DNA of 64,000 nt from Aestuariibaculum sp. M13 (lineage in GTDB: Bacteria > Bacteroidota > Bacteroidia > Flavobacteriales > Flavobacteriaceae): the NCBI RefSeq assembly GCF_024723255.1, contig NZ_JANIAC010000002.1:124001-188000 (forward strand), written 5' to 3'. Below the pieces are notes generated by a model. It was not told the DNA's origin, ran no database searches, and saw nothing but the letters and a program-made list of their open reading frames with translations. How positions within the stretch are numbered: the first letter of the stretch is position 1; each line of letters opens with the position of its first letter. The position numbers and the translations under genes are program-made. Positions 7,268 through 15,766 of the stretch are shown here, in pieces.

Positions 7268-8116
7268 TTAAGGTGTTTCATGTAATACTAAAAATGGTAT
7301 TTTTAAATGATAGCTTAATTCTTCAATTTGCGAATGAAATAAGATTTGCTGAAAATAGTTTAAGTTTTTGGCTACCATACAAATCATATTGATCTCTCTG
7401 CTATCAATAAAGCATTGTACAGCATCTTCTAATTTCCTGTTTGTTAAGTAGTGAAAACTAGATTCGATACAGGTAAAGTAATCTTCAAGCAATTCACGGT
7501 TTTTTAATTGTTCAGCATTTAAATCGGTTTTGTTTTTACTAATGTGTAATACGCGAAGAGATGCTTCGTTGTGTTCTAATATATCTAATAGTGGTTGGAG
7601 AATTTGAATGTTATAGGTTAGTGAAAAATCTGAAGGAAAAGCAATTTCCTTTATGGTGTTAAACGTTGCTTTTTCGGGAACTGTTAAAACATTACATTTT
7701 ACTTTTTTTATAACATCTCCTGTATTGCTTCCCATAACAATCTTTCTTAAACCATCGGAGCCTTTTGTACCCATAACAATAAGGTCTATATTTTTTTCTT
7801 CAACATGTTTCCGAATAGAGTCAATAAAGAAATTATAGTCAAACAGTGTATGGAATTTATGATTGGTGTTTGCCGGGAGTTCTGTTATTATACGTTTTAA
7901 AATGCTATGTAATTTTTGTTTAGTTGGTTTTACATAAACATCTTCTAGCACCTCCTCTGAAACGATATAAGGGGAGCCATTCATGTAATTCTCGCCAACT
8001 CTGTTAACATGCAGTAAATAAAAATGACATGTATCTTTTTCAAAAAAGTTAATAGCATACTTTATGGCATTCCATGAGTTCTCAGAAAAGTCCGTTGGTA
8101 AGAGTATATTTTTCAT
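7268..8116 (-). CDS. Universal stress protein, tandem USP domains
   Basis: This is the third double-USP protein, 282 residues. Domain 1 begins MKNILLPTDFSENSWNAIKY and carries the nucleotide-binding signature GTKGSDGLRKIVMGS and VKCNVLTVPE. Domain 2 (from about 160, EIAFPSDFSLTYN) lacks the glycine signature and ends LKIPFLVLHETP. The segment SSFHYLTNRKLEDAVQCF in domain 2 is not shared with the other two copies. It heads an operon with the small membrane protein and has its own TGAT-N4-ATCA promoter (site C). Three similar USPs within 3.4 kb point to local duplication followed by divergence. Confidence 0.92.
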   Translation of the reverse strand: MKNILLPTDFSENSWNAIKYAINFFEKDTCHFYLLHVNRVGENYMNGSPYIVSEEVLEDVYVKPTKQKLHSILKRIITELPANTNHKFHTLFDYNFFIDSIRKHVEEKNIDLIVMGTKGSDGLRKIVMGSNTGDVIKKVKCNVLTVPEKATFNTIKEIAFPSDFSLTYNIQILQPLLDILEHNEASLRVLHISKNKTDLNAEQLKNRELLEDYFTCIESSFHYLTNRKLEDAVQCFIDSREINMICMVAKNLNYFQQILFHSQIEELSYHLKIPFLVLHETP

Positions 8117-8137
8117 TTTAACAACATCTTAATATGT

Positions 8138-8180
8138 CTAAATTACAATGAAGATGTTGTTGCTAAAATGATATTCATCA
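8138..8180 (-). promoter_or_regulatory. TGAT-N4-ATCA operator plus -7 element (site C)
   Basis: TGATATTCATCA at 8169-8180 extends to an 18-nt palindrome AAATGAT-ATTC-ATCATTT. The minus-strand octamer TAATTTAG (8145-8138) starts 29.5 nt from the centre. The USP gene starts 29 nt further on. Confidence 0.7.
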
Positions 8181-8203
8181 TTTTAATGAGGTGAGCCAAA
8201 GCA

Positions 8204-9262
8204 TTAAGTAATGCTTTTTAATTTGTTAAGGTCTAATATTTTAATGTTTCGTCCTTCAGCAGAAATAATGCCCGATTTTTTAAATTCGGTTAGGGCTCTT
8301 ATTAAGGTTTCTGTTGCAATACCGGCAACACTGGCCAGGTCATTTCTTGAAATTTTTATAGGGTCGTCTGGCTTCCGATTTATTTTTTCAGCAAACTTTA
8401 AAATGGTTGAGGCGGTTTTTTTATTTACGGTTCCATAAGCCATTTGTAATAGTAATCCTTTGGCAGAGGAGAGGTCGTCGGTTAGTAATTCTATAAGCGC
8501 TAAAGCGACTTTGTGATTTTTATCCAGAAGTTCATTGAAGTGTAAAAGGGAGATGCCCAGTAATTTTGTATCTGAAATGGCCGAAGCAGTTTCTTTATGT
8601 GGCGCATTAGTGTTTAAGGAAGTGTAGCCAAACAAATCGTCTTCTTTATAAAGTGCGGTAACCAGTTCCTTGCCTTTTTCATCAATTCTAAAACATTTAA
8701 CTGTGCCATAGCTAATAAGGTAGATGAAATTAGAATGATCGCCTTCGTAGTAAATAATATCTTCTTCATTATACTTAAACTCCTTTCCGTGGTCATCAAA
8801 GAAATTTTTTAAATCGTTAAGCGATTTTATTTCGTTTTCTTCAGTATGCGCTGCTTCAGCAACTTGATTCTGGTGTTTTAAATCTTCCAGTATGGAAACT
8901 TTTGCTAACCGGCTTTCAATAGCACTTACAATATCGTCTTCAGTAAAGGGTTTTGTAATATAATCGTCAGCTCCAAGATTCATGCCTTTTCTAATGTCCT
9001 GTCGTTCAGTTTTCGCCGATAAAAATATAAACGGAATATGTTTAGTTGTACTTTGTTTAGACAGGGTTTGTAGCGTTGTATAACCATCCATAACAGGCAT
9101 CATAATATCGCAGATAATAATATCAGGGATTTGTTTTTTTGCCAGTTCAACACCTAAACGACCATTAGAAGCGGTTAAAACTTTGTAATTAGAGAGCTCT
9201 AAAAGTTCGGCTGTGTTTTCTCTTAAAACAGTATCATCTTCAATTAATAAAACAGTTTTCAT
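8204..9262 (-). CDS. Response regulator fused to Crp/Fnr-type DNA-binding module
   Basis: The protein has 352 residues. The receiver domain (1-120) has the acidic pair D9-D10, phospho-acceptor D52 (IICDIMMP), and K104 (ITKPF). A linker helix leads to a cyclic-nucleotide-binding-type beta roll (about 150-250, YYEGDHSNFIYLISYGTVK), a dimerisation helix (about 252-275) and an HTH_Crp domain (about 280-345). The recognition helix TETLIRALTEF has E318 and R322 where FNR has Glu209 and Arg213, the residues that read TGA/TCA; FNR Ser212 is Ile321 here. It has no cysteine cluster, so it is not an Fe-S sensor like FNR; the input is phosphorylation. The stop-start overlap (4 nt) with the kinase gene makes it the cognate partner. 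It is the best candidate for the protein that binds the TGAT-N4-ATCA sites. Confidence 0.93.
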   Translation of the reverse strand: MKTVLLIEDDTVLRENTAELLELSNYKVLTASNGRLGVELAKKQIPDIIICDIMMPVMDGYTTLQTLSKQSTTKHIPFIFLSAKTERQDIRKGMNLGADDYITKPFTEDDIVSAIESRLAKVSILEDLKHQNQVAEAAHTEENEIKSLNDLKNFFDDHGKEFKYNEEDIIYYEGDHSNFIYLISYGTVKCFRIDEKGKELVTALYKEDDLFGYTSLNTNAPHKETASAISDTKLLGISLLHFNELLDKNHKVALALIELLTDDLSSAKGLLLQMAYGTVNKKTASTILKFAEKINRKPDDPIKISRNDLASVAGIATETLIRALTEFKKSGIISAEGRNIKILDLNKLKSIT

Positions 9263-11139
9263 GGTGTGGCTGTATTTGGAAAAGTTATTATGAAGGTAGA
9301 ACCAATATGTTCTTTAGTTTCAAAACAAATAGAACCACCTAAGTTTTCTAAGTGGTTTTTAACGATATTTAAGCCAATGCCAGTGCCTTGGGTGTTGAGT
9401 ACATTTTCGGCTCTGAAATAGCGTTCAAATATATGTTTCTGGTCTTTTTCAGGAATACCAATACCTTGATCTATAACTTTAATGGTTGTAGTGTTATTGT
9501 TTTGTTTTACAATAAGTTCAATGCTTGTGCTTTCGTGTGAATATTTTATAGCATTATAAAGCAAGTTGGATAAAATAAGCTGAATTATTTTTTCATCCTG
9601 GTATATCGATAAATCATCAATATTTTCAGGGTATTTAATTTGCTGCCCTTCTTTTAAATGCATATTCGCATCGTAAACCGCCTCGTTAATAACCTTGCTG
9701 AGTTTAAAATGACTAAAGCGGTAATTTACTTTACCCGTTTCCAGTTTTTCAACCGATAAAAAGTCGTTAAGAATATTATTTAGGAAATGAACTTTATCTA
9801 CAACAGTTTTAATGTGTTTGTTGCGCTTGTCTTGCTGTTCCTCTAGCTGATATTTGTTTAATAATTCACAGGATGTTAAAATAGCACTTAGCGGTGTTTT
9901 GAATTCATGGGATACTAACGATAAGAAGCTTGTTTTGAGTTCGTTGAGTTCCTTTTCTTTGTTCAGGGCTTTTTCTAATTGTTTGGTTCGTTCTTCAACC
10001 TGATTTTCAAGATTCGTGGTATAGTTTTTACGTTCGGTAATATCTAAAATAATGGCGACCAACACATCCATTTCATTTAAACGTGATAGCTGAAGGTGCA
10101 CTTCAATAGGGTATTCGCTGCCATCTTTTCTTTTGTGAATACTTTCAAATTCTAATTTCTCTATATCTTTTTTTAATAAAGATTTGATTGTTTTTCTGAA
10201 GTTAGATTCGGTTTCACTCTTAGTTAAATCTAAAGGCGTCATCGCTTTTAGTTCTTCTAAACTGTAACCTATATTTTTCTGAGCTCCATAATTAGCATTT
10301 ACAAACTTTAAAGTGTGAGCATCGAAAACGTAAATTTCGTTAAGAGATTCATCGAAGATGGTAGCCAGGTGAAGGCGCTCTTCTTCGGCTATTTTCTTTG
10401 TTGTAACATCGTTTTGTATGCCCACAAAATTAGAGACAACACCTCTGGAATTGGTTATCGGGAAAATGTATAAATCGTTCCAGAACATGGAACCGTCTTT
10501 TCGGTAATTACGAATGGTAATTTGGCAACTTTCTCCTTTTTGTAAGGCTTCGTTGAGTTTTTTTATAGCCTCTTGTTTGGTGTCTTTGCCTAAAAGAAAT
10601 CTAAAATTATGATTTAGAATTTCTTCCTCAGGATATCCTGTTAAGTTTTGAAAACTGGAATTAAAATAGATTATGGGGTTGTCCTTTTTTAAAGCGTCGG
10701 TAATGAAAATGCCACTTTTAGCAGATTCCAAAGCCTGCGTTCGCAACATCAGGTTTTTTTCTACTTCTTTCCGTTTAGAAATATCATTAATTAAGGCGAT
10801 AACAAAGTTTTGATTGTAACTTTTAAACGGATTTAATTCAATATCAATAGGGAAGATAGTACCATCTTTTTTTAACCCGTAAATGTCGGCAGACTCTGTC
10901 ATTTTACGACGTTTACCTTCCTCAATAAACCGTTGAAAATAGTTATGATGATTGATGTGATAATTTGAAGGGATAAGTACATTAAGAGGTTTGCCTATTA
11001 ATTCCTCCCTGGTATATCCAAATATGGCTTCAGAAGCCGCATTCACTTCTCTTAATATTTGATGACTATCAACTATAACCACGCCTTCTGATACGGTTTC
11101 TAATAGAATGTTAAATATTTCCTGATCTTGGTGAAACAT
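9259..11139 (-). CDS. Hybrid-free PAS sensor histidine kinase with a LOV-like domain
   Basis: The protein has 626 residues and no membrane segment, so it is a cytoplasmic sensor. PAS1 (about 8-125) and PAS3 (about 253-372) are ordinary PAS/PAC domains. PAS2 (about 135-248) is LOV-like: NHNFRFLLG matches the flavin-site motif of LOV domains, and NYRKDGSMFWND plus FVGIQNDVT are the other two LOV signatures. F179 occupies the position of the adduct-forming Cys. A coiled coil (about 374-402) links to HisKA with H411 (SHEFKTPL) and the ATPase domain (about 510-622; N529, DQGIGIP, GTGIGL). It should phosphorylate the REC-Crp regulator, whose gene overlaps its 3' end by 4 nt. The signal is unknown; redox, a small ligand or light through a flavin are possible. 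Confidence 0.92.
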   Translation of the reverse strand: MFHQDQEIFNILLETVSEGVVIVDSHQILREVNAASEAIFGYTREELIGKPLNVLIPSNYHINHHNYFQRFIEEGKRRKMTESADIYGLKKDGTIFPIDIELNPFKSYNQNFVIALINDISKRKEVEKNLMLRTQALESAKSGIFITDALKKDNPIIYFNSSFQNLTGYPEEEILNHNFRFLLGKDTKQEAIKKLNEALQKGESCQITIRNYRKDGSMFWNDLYIFPITNSRGVVSNFVGIQNDVTTKKIAEEERLHLATIFDESLNEIYVFDAHTLKFVNANYGAQKNIGYSLEELKAMTPLDLTKSETESNFRKTIKSLLKKDIEKLEFESIHKRKDGSEYPIEVHLQLSRLNEMDVLVAIILDITERKNYTTNLENQVEERTKQLEKALNKEKELNELKTSFLSLVSHEFKTPLSAILTSCELLNKYQLEEQQDKRNKHIKTVVDKVHFLNNILNDFLSVEKLETGKVNYRFSHFKLSKVINEAVYDANMHLKEGQQIKYPENIDDLSIYQDEKIIQLILSNLLYNAIKYSHESTSIELIVKQNNNTTTIKVIDQGIGIPEKDQKHIFERYFRAENVLNTQGTGIGLNIVKNHLENLGGSICFETKEHIGSTFIITFPNTATP

Positions 11140-11206
11140 GAATGATTTTAAGTTAGGAATGGTTACTTAAAAATACGAAAAAATCAACTTTAAATGTTAA
11201 TGTAAC

Positions 11207-11249
11207 TGATGAATATCATTACAAAAACACTCTATAGCGTGTATTTTTA
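11207..11249 (+). promoter_or_regulatory. TGAT-N4-ATCA operator plus -7 element (site D)
   Basis: TGATGAATATCA (11207-11218) is followed on the + strand by TATTTTTA (11242-11249), 29.5 nt from the centre. The TerB-like gene starts at 11271. In the other direction, toward the kinase gene, no TAnnTTTG-like octamer occurs at this spacing. Confidence 0.7.
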
Positions 11250-11270
11250 TTGTAATAAAAACGCGACGTC

Positions 11271-11678
11271 ATGGAAACTACAAAGAAATTAACCCATACC
11301 TTTTACCAAAATCTTGGTAAGCTATTTTATGCCATTGCGGCTTCCGATAATCAGGTGAGACAAACAGAGTTTAATAAGCTGAAAGCATTAGTGAAAAGCA
11401 ATTGGTTAGACATGGACCCTTTAGTGGATGAATTTGGTACAGATGCAGCTTACGAGATAGAAATTGTTTTCGACTGGCTAAACGCACAACAAGCATTAAA
11501 CGTTAATACTTGTTTTAATGATTTTGTGACTTATAAAAACGCTCAACCTCATCTGTTCACTCCCGAGGGTAAAAAACTCATTTTAAAAACAGCTCATGCT
11601 GTAGCCGATGCTTTTTCAGGCATTAATAAGTCTGAATTAATCCTTTTAGCGAAGTTAGATTTGGAATTGAAAAAATAG
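11271..11678 (+). CDS. TerB-like helical protein
   Basis: This is a 135-residue, all-helical, soluble protein. The N-terminal part (LGKLFYAIAASDNQVRQTEFNKL) and the C-terminal KKLILKTAHAVADAFSGINK resemble the two halves of TerB/DjlA-type domains, in which acidic residues near such helices bind metal. TerB proteins are linked to tellurite resistance and general envelope stress; their biochemistry is poorly known. It is transcribed alone from site D, divergently from the kinase-regulator operon, and is followed by another TGAT-N4-ATCA promoter. The family assignment rests on the overall pattern only. Confidence 0.65.
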   Translation: METTKKLTHTFYQNLGKLFYAIAASDNQVRQTEFNKLKALVKSNWLDMDPLVDEFGTDAAYEIEIVFDWLNAQQALNVNTCFNDFVTYKNAQPHLFTPEGKKLILKTAHAVADAFSGINKSELILLAKLDLELKK

Positions 11679-11723
11679 CACATGATCCTTTTGGTATAAG
11701 ACTAAAAACGTCAGATTTCACTC

Positions 11724-11766
11724 TGATATATATCATTTTATTATTGGTATAAACGCTTTAATTTAG
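11724..11766 (+). promoter_or_regulatory. TGAT-N4-ATCA operator plus -7 element (site E)
   Basis: The fully self-complementary 12-mer TGATATATATCA lies at 11724-11735. TAATTTAG (11759-11766) starts 29.5 nt from its centre and is identical to the octamer at site C. It drives the five-gene cbpA operon starting at 11789. Confidence 0.72.
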
Positions 11767-11788
11767 GAAATACTTTAATAAGAAAACC

Positions 11789-12676
11789 ATGGCTTATATA
11801 GATTATTATAAGGTATTAGGAATGTCGAAAACAGCTTCCGAAAACGATATTAAAAAAGCGTACAGGAAGTTAGCAAGAAAATATCACCCTGACTTAAATC
11901 CTAATGATGCTGAGGCCGAAAAGAAATTCAAAGAAATTAACGAGGCTAACGAAGTTTTAAGCAACCCTGAGAATCGTAAAAAATACGATCAGTATGGAGA
12001 GCACTGGCAACATGCCGAAGAATACGAAAAAGCAAGACAGCAGGAACAGTACCATCGTCAGCATCAAAGTGATGGTGGTCGTTATTCTGAAGAGGATTTT
12101 TCAGAGTTTTTTGAGAATATGTTTGGTGGCGCCGGAAGAGCTTCAGGTGGCCGACAAGTTAAGTTTAGAGGACAGGATTTCAACGCAACACTTCAGCTGG
12201 ATTTAAAAGATGTATATGCCACACACAAGCGCACTTTAACAGTAAACAATAAGAATATTAGAATTACAATTCCGGCAGGTGTTGAAAACGGTCAAATCAT
12301 TAAAATTAAAGGTCATGGCGGTAAAGGCATTAATGGCGGACCAAATGGTGATTTGTACATTCAGTTTTCTATTGAAAACCATTCAAAATTTAAACGCGAC
12401 AAAGATAATCTTTATACAAATGTAGATTTGGATTTGTACAAAGCTTTATTAGGAGGAGACATTATGGTTGACACGTTTACCGGAAAAGTAAAACTTACAG
12501 TAAAACCGGAAACTCAAAGCGACACCAAAGTAAAATTAAAAGGCAAAGGATTTCCTAAATATAAAATGGAAGGGCAGTTTGGTGATTTAATCATTACCTA
12601 TAAAATTATTTTGCCAACCAAACTTTCTGAAAAAGAAAGAGCACTGATAGAACAATTACAAACCTTAAGAACCTAA
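11789..12676 (+). CDS. cbpA: CbpA-like DnaJ (Hsp40) co-chaperone
   Basis: The protein has 295 residues. The J domain (about 4-68) has the HPD tripeptide at 33-35 ([10 protein letters not shown]) that stimulates DnaK ATPase. A flexible G/F-like segment (about 70-125) follows, then two C-terminal substrate-binding beta domains (about 128-285). There is no CxxCxGxG zinc-finger region, so this is a type II DnaJ like E. coli CbpA rather than DnaJ proper. CbpA acts under starvation or stress with DnaK and also binds curved DNA. The next gene encodes a CbpM-like modulator overlapping by 1 nt (TAATG), the same pairing as in E. coli. First gene of a five-gene operon under site E. Confidence 0.92.
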   Translation: MAYIDYYKVLGMSKTASENDIKKAYRKLARKYHPDLNPNDAEAEKKFKEINEANEVLSNPENRKKYDQYGEHWQHAEEYEKARQQEQYHRQHQSDGGRYSEEDFSEFFENMFGGAGRASGGRQVKFRGQDFNATLQLDLKDVYATHKRTLTVNNKNIRITIPAGVENGQIIKIKGHGGKGINGGPNGDLYIQFSIENHSKFKRDKDNLYTNVDLDLYKALLGGDIMVDTFTGKVKLTVKPETQSDTKVKLKGKGFPKYKMEGQFGDLIITYKIILPTKLSEKERALIEQLQTLRT

Positions 12677-12972
12677 TGGAAACAACAGATTTTATATCGG
12701 TACAACTTATTTGCAAGCATTATAATATTCCACAGGACTTTATAAACAGGTTACAGGAATTTGAGTTAATAGAATTAAAGATGGAATCAAACGATTTTTT
12801 TATTCATAAAACAGAATTGAAAAGGGTTGAAAAAATGGTTCGGTTGCATTACGATTTAGATATTAATATGGAAGGTATTGATGCAATTTCTAATCTCTTA
12901 GATCAGGTAGATAGTTTGAAAAAGCAAATAACAAACCTGAACAACAGATTGCGTTTGTATGAGGATTTTTAA
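12676..12972 (+). CDS. cbpM: CbpM-like chaperone modulator
   Basis: This is a 98-residue protein of the CbpM / MerR_2 type: a winged-helix-like N-terminal half (VQLICKHYNIPQDFINRLQE, FFIHKTELKRVEKMVRL), then a helical C-terminal half with a coiled-coil end (LLDQVDSLKKQITNLNNRL). In E. coli CbpM binds the J domain of CbpA and inhibits both co-chaperone and DNA-binding activity. The start codon overlaps the cbpA stop codon, which strongly supports coupled translation and a shared function. Confidence 0.88.
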   Translation: METTDFISVQLICKHYNIPQDFINRLQEFELIELKMESNDFFIHKTELKRVEKMVRLHYDLDINMEGIDAISNLLDQVDSLKKQITNLNNRLRLYEDF

Positions 12973-12981
12973 ATAGCAGCC

Positions 12982-13902
12982 ATGGAACAAATAAAACAAT
13001 GGACAATAGATAATCCAACACTTTACAGTGTTGTAAAATATGTTTTGCTTGTTGTTTTTGTGTTTGTTTTAATTCAGCTGGTAAGAAGGTTGCTACGGAA
13101 ACAAGTAACCGATTCTACAGCAAGATACAAGTCACAAAAGGCTATCGAGATTGTAGGTTATGTTGTTTTAATTTTTTTAACGGTTTCTTATTTTACGGGG
13201 AATATTAGAGATTTTACCTTAGCTATTGGTTTGTTTTCTGCGGGCGTAGCCATTACGCTTCAGGAACTTATTTTAAGCATTGCAGGATCACTTTATATTT
13301 TTGTTGTTAAAGTATATAAACCAGGCGACCGTATAGAAATAAACGGCATTAAAGGCGATGTCATAGATGTGGATAGTATTTACACCACGATGATGGAAAT
13401 AGGGCAGTGGGTAAGTAGCGATAATTACAGTGGTCGTATTGTTAAACTAAGCAACTCCTTTGTGTTTAAAGGGCCGATATATAATTATTCCAGTGATTTT
13501 CCTTTTATATGGGATGAATTTAATATTCCCATTAAATACGGAAGCAATATAGAATTAGCTAAATCTATAGTTATTGAAATCGCTTCCAAAATTCTTTCAG
13601 AGTATACCGCAAATTCTAAATCGCAATGGCAAGAGGTGGTCAATAAATACTATATAGAGGACGCTCAGGTCGATCCCACACTGGCTATAACATTAAACGA
13701 TAACTGGATTCAGTTTAACCTGAGATATATTGTAGATTATAAAAAACGGCGATTAGTAAAACATATGCTTAATGAGGAAATTCATAAAGTTATTTTAGAA
13801 ACAAATCGTGAAGTAGAACTGGCATCAACGACGTTAGAACTTATAAAAATTCCAGAACTGAGTGTTGAATTAAAAAATAATCAAACACATGCTAACCTTT
13901 AA
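12982..13902 (+). CDS. Small-conductance mechanosensitive channel (MscS family)
   Basis: The protein has 306 residues. Three transmembrane segments lie at about 17-38, 52-70 and 77-112; the last, with GLFSAGVAITLQELILSIAG, is the pore-lining TM3 that is glycine/alanine rich in MscS. The beta domain follows (VYKPGDRIEINGIKGDVIDV, about 116-175), then the C-terminal alpha/beta domain. It would release solutes during osmotic downshock. It lies 9 nt behind cbpM in the same operon and overlaps the next gene by 14 nt. The length is close to E. coli MscS (286). Confidence 0.9.
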   Translation: MEQIKQWTIDNPTLYSVVKYVLLVVFVFVLIQLVRRLLRKQVTDSTARYKSQKAIEIVGYVVLIFLTVSYFTGNIRDFTLAIGLFSAGVAITLQELILSIAGSLYIFVVKVYKPGDRIEINGIKGDVIDVDSIYTTMMEIGQWVSSDNYSGRIVKLSNSFVFKGPIYNYSSDFPFIWDEFNIPIKYGSNIELAKSIVIEIASKILSEYTANSKSQWQEVVNKYYIEDAQVDPTLAITLNDNWIQFNLRYIVDYKKRRLVKHMLNEEIHKVILETNREVELASTTLELIKIPELSVELKNNQTHANL

Positions 13903-14473
13903 AAACTATAACATAGCCGATTGGTTATCATTTTACCGAATAGCCGCTGCACCTTTTTTACTTGTAATAATTGGGTTAGATCATCGTTTGCTGTTTTCGT
14001 GTTTTTTATTAATAAGTTATTTAACCGATGCTCTGGATGGGTATTTAGCTAGAAGGCTTAAAATAACGAGTCCCAGAGGTTCTCAGCTTGATTCTTTTGG
14101 CGACCAAATAACCTTGATTGTAGGGCTTGTAGGTTTGTTTTATTTCGAGATGGCCTTTATTAAAATCCATCTAAAATTAATAATTATTGCGTTTATCCCT
14201 TATGTGTCTCAAATGCTTATAGCATATTTTAAGTATGGCAAAGCCACGGCGTTTCATACGTATTTGGCAAAACTTTCAGCTATACTTCAAAGTATATTCA
14301 TCTTATTCTCCCTGTTTTTCTTTCCGGAAAAGCACTTGTTTTACATCATGATTATTATTGGAGTTTTAGAAACCATAGAAGAGATTACCCTCATTTTTAT
14401 GTACGATAACTGGGCATCCGATGTTAAAGGTATTTACTGGGCCTTAAGAGATAAACGAAGATTGAAAGAATAA
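13889..14473 (+). CDS. CDP-alcohol phosphatidyltransferase
   Basis: This is a 194-residue integral membrane protein. The complete family motif D-x2-D-G-x2-A-R-x8-G-x3-D-x3-D is present (DALDGYLARR, then G-SQL-D-SFG-D, about residues 47-69), so the enzyme should be active. Members make phosphatidylglycerol phosphate, cardiolipin or related phospholipids from CDP-diacylglycerol in the inner membrane; which alcohol is used here cannot be told from sequence. It overlaps the mscS gene by 14 nt and so is translationally coupled to it. With the downstream phosphoesterase it suggests membrane-lipid remodelling as part of the stress response. Confidence 0.88.
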   Translation: MLTFKNYNIADWLSFYRIAAAPFLLVIIGLDHRLLFSCFLLISYLTDALDGYLARRLKITSPRGSQLDSFGDQITLIVGLVGLFYFEMAFIKIHLKLIIIAFIPYVSQMLIAYFKYGKATAFHTYLAKLSAILQSIFILFSLFFFPEKHLFYIMIIIGVLETIEEITLIFMYDNWASDVKGIYWALRDKRRLKE

Positions 14474-14489
14474 TTAAAAACATACTCTA

Positions 14490-15710
14490 ATGCGCAGCTA
14501 TTCGTTATTTACCATATTACTGTTATGCGCTGCTGTTTTACTGGTTGATGTGCTGTCGTTTTACTGGTTACAAAACATTACTAAACTTATAAGTTCGTCA
14601 TTTCTGAAAAATAGTATTTTTATACTATTCTGGTGTTTTTCTATAGGGTTGATAAGTGCCATAATTGTTCTAAAAGTAACTTTAGATGATATCAATCCAC
14701 AACGAAAACATCTTTTAATCTCATCGTTATACGGGCTAACAGTGTCATCATTTATTCCGAAAATTCTTTTTGTTATTGTAATATCCGTGCTGTTTTTCGG
14801 GAATTATATGTTTTCAGAAAATCAGTCTTTAGTGGTCATACCATTAGTTGGTCTGCTTTCAGGAGTTTTACCATTTCTGGCTATTTCCTATGGTATTTTC
14901 AGAGCCGTTTATCGCTTTAAAATTTATAAGCATAAATTGTATTTTGATCATTTGCCTGAAGCCTTTGCAGGATTAAAGATTGTGCATATTTCCGACTTGC
15001 ATTTGGGAGGGTTTAATAAGCGATACAAGGTGTTAAAGAAAGCTGTGAATCTGATTAATGATTTGCATGCAGATTATATTTTTTTTACGGGTGATTTGGT
15101 AAACAACTACGCCTGGGAGCTTGTAGGCTGGGATAAAGTGTTTAATCAACTATTGGCAAAAAAAGGAAAATACGCAGTCTTAGGAAATCATGATTATGGC
15201 GATTATTCGAAGTGGAATAACAATGAGGAAAAAGAGGAAAACTTAAATCAAATTAAGCATTTTTATAAAGAAGTAGACTTTAAATTATTACTTAATTCGT
15301 CGGAGATTGTGGAGAGCGAAGGAGAAGCTATTGCCATTGTTGGTGTGGAAAACTGGGGAAAACCACCGTTTAAGCAATATGGCAATTTAACCGAGGCTTT
15401 AAAATCGGCTTTACATATTCCGTTTAAAATTTTATTATCTCACGATCCCACGCATTGGAATGAAGAAGTAATAGAAGATACCACTATCGCTCTTACTTTG
15501 TCAGGACATACACACGGTATGCAATTGGGACTCAATTATAAAAATATGACCTGGAGTCCCATAAAATACAAGTATAAACATTGGGCAGGTTTATATAAGC
15601 ATAATCAGCAGTATTTACATGTTAACAGGGGACTGGGTTGGATTGGTTTTCCTGGCCGATTAGGTATGCGTCCTGAGATTACTTATTTAGAACTTCACTC
15701 GAATCAATAG
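14490..15710 (+). CDS. Membrane-anchored metallophosphoesterase
   Basis: The protein has 406 residues. The N-terminal 135 residues hold four or five transmembrane helices; the rest is a calcineurin-like phosphoesterase with all metal-binding motifs: ISDLHLGG, FTGDLVN, LGNHDYG, LLSHDP and LSGHTHGMQLG. YkuE/YpbG-type relatives are thought to dephosphorylate lipid or lipid-linked substrates. It lies 16 nt behind the CDP-alcohol phosphatidyltransferase; a phospholipid-phosphate substrate is a reasonable guess but not shown. Last gene of the cbpA operon; only a weak AT hairpin follows. Confidence 0.87.
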   Translation: MRSYSLFTILLLCAAVLLVDVLSFYWLQNITKLISSSFLKNSIFILFWCFSIGLISAIIVLKVTLDDINPQRKHLLISSLYGLTVSSFIPKILFVIVISVLFFGNYMFSENQSLVVIPLVGLLSGVLPFLAISYGIFRAVYRFKIYKHKLYFDHLPEAFAGLKIVHISDLHLGGFNKRYKVLKKAVNLINDLHADYIFFTGDLVNNYAWELVGWDKVFNQLLAKKGKYAVLGNHDYGDYSKWNNNEEKEENLNQIKHFYKEVDFKLLLNSSEIVESEGEAIAIVGVENWGKPPFKQYGNLTEALKSALHIPFKILLSHDPTHWNEEVIEDTTIALTLSGHTHGMQLGLNYKNMTWSPIKYKYKHWAGLYKHNQQYLHVNRGLGWIGFPGRLGMRPEITYLELHSNQ

Positions 15711-15766
15711 GGGTTTTAAAATCATGATTTTATGATTTAGGCTTTTGGGTTGTAAGTGTAAAAAAC

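Noticed and set aside
8198-8217. Inverted repeat AAAGCATTA/TAATGCTTT at the end of the response-regulator gene
   Set aside because: It overlaps the stop codon and has no T-run in the direction of transcription, so it is not convincing as a terminator.
7093-8438. Open frames on the + strand opposite the USP and regulator genes
   Set aside because: They lie antisense to well-supported genes, have no family resemblance and no promoter or spacing support.
11139-11218. Site D as activator of the histidine kinase operon
   Set aside because: Toward the kinase gene the octamer at the standard spacing is TTTTTTCG, with no TA; a TAnnTTTA occurs 8 nt too far. I do not claim autoregulation.
15715-15745. 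Hairpin AAATCAT/ATGATTT after the metallophosphoesterase gene
   Set aside because: The stem is short, has few G-C pairs and is not followed by a T-run; not counted as terminator.
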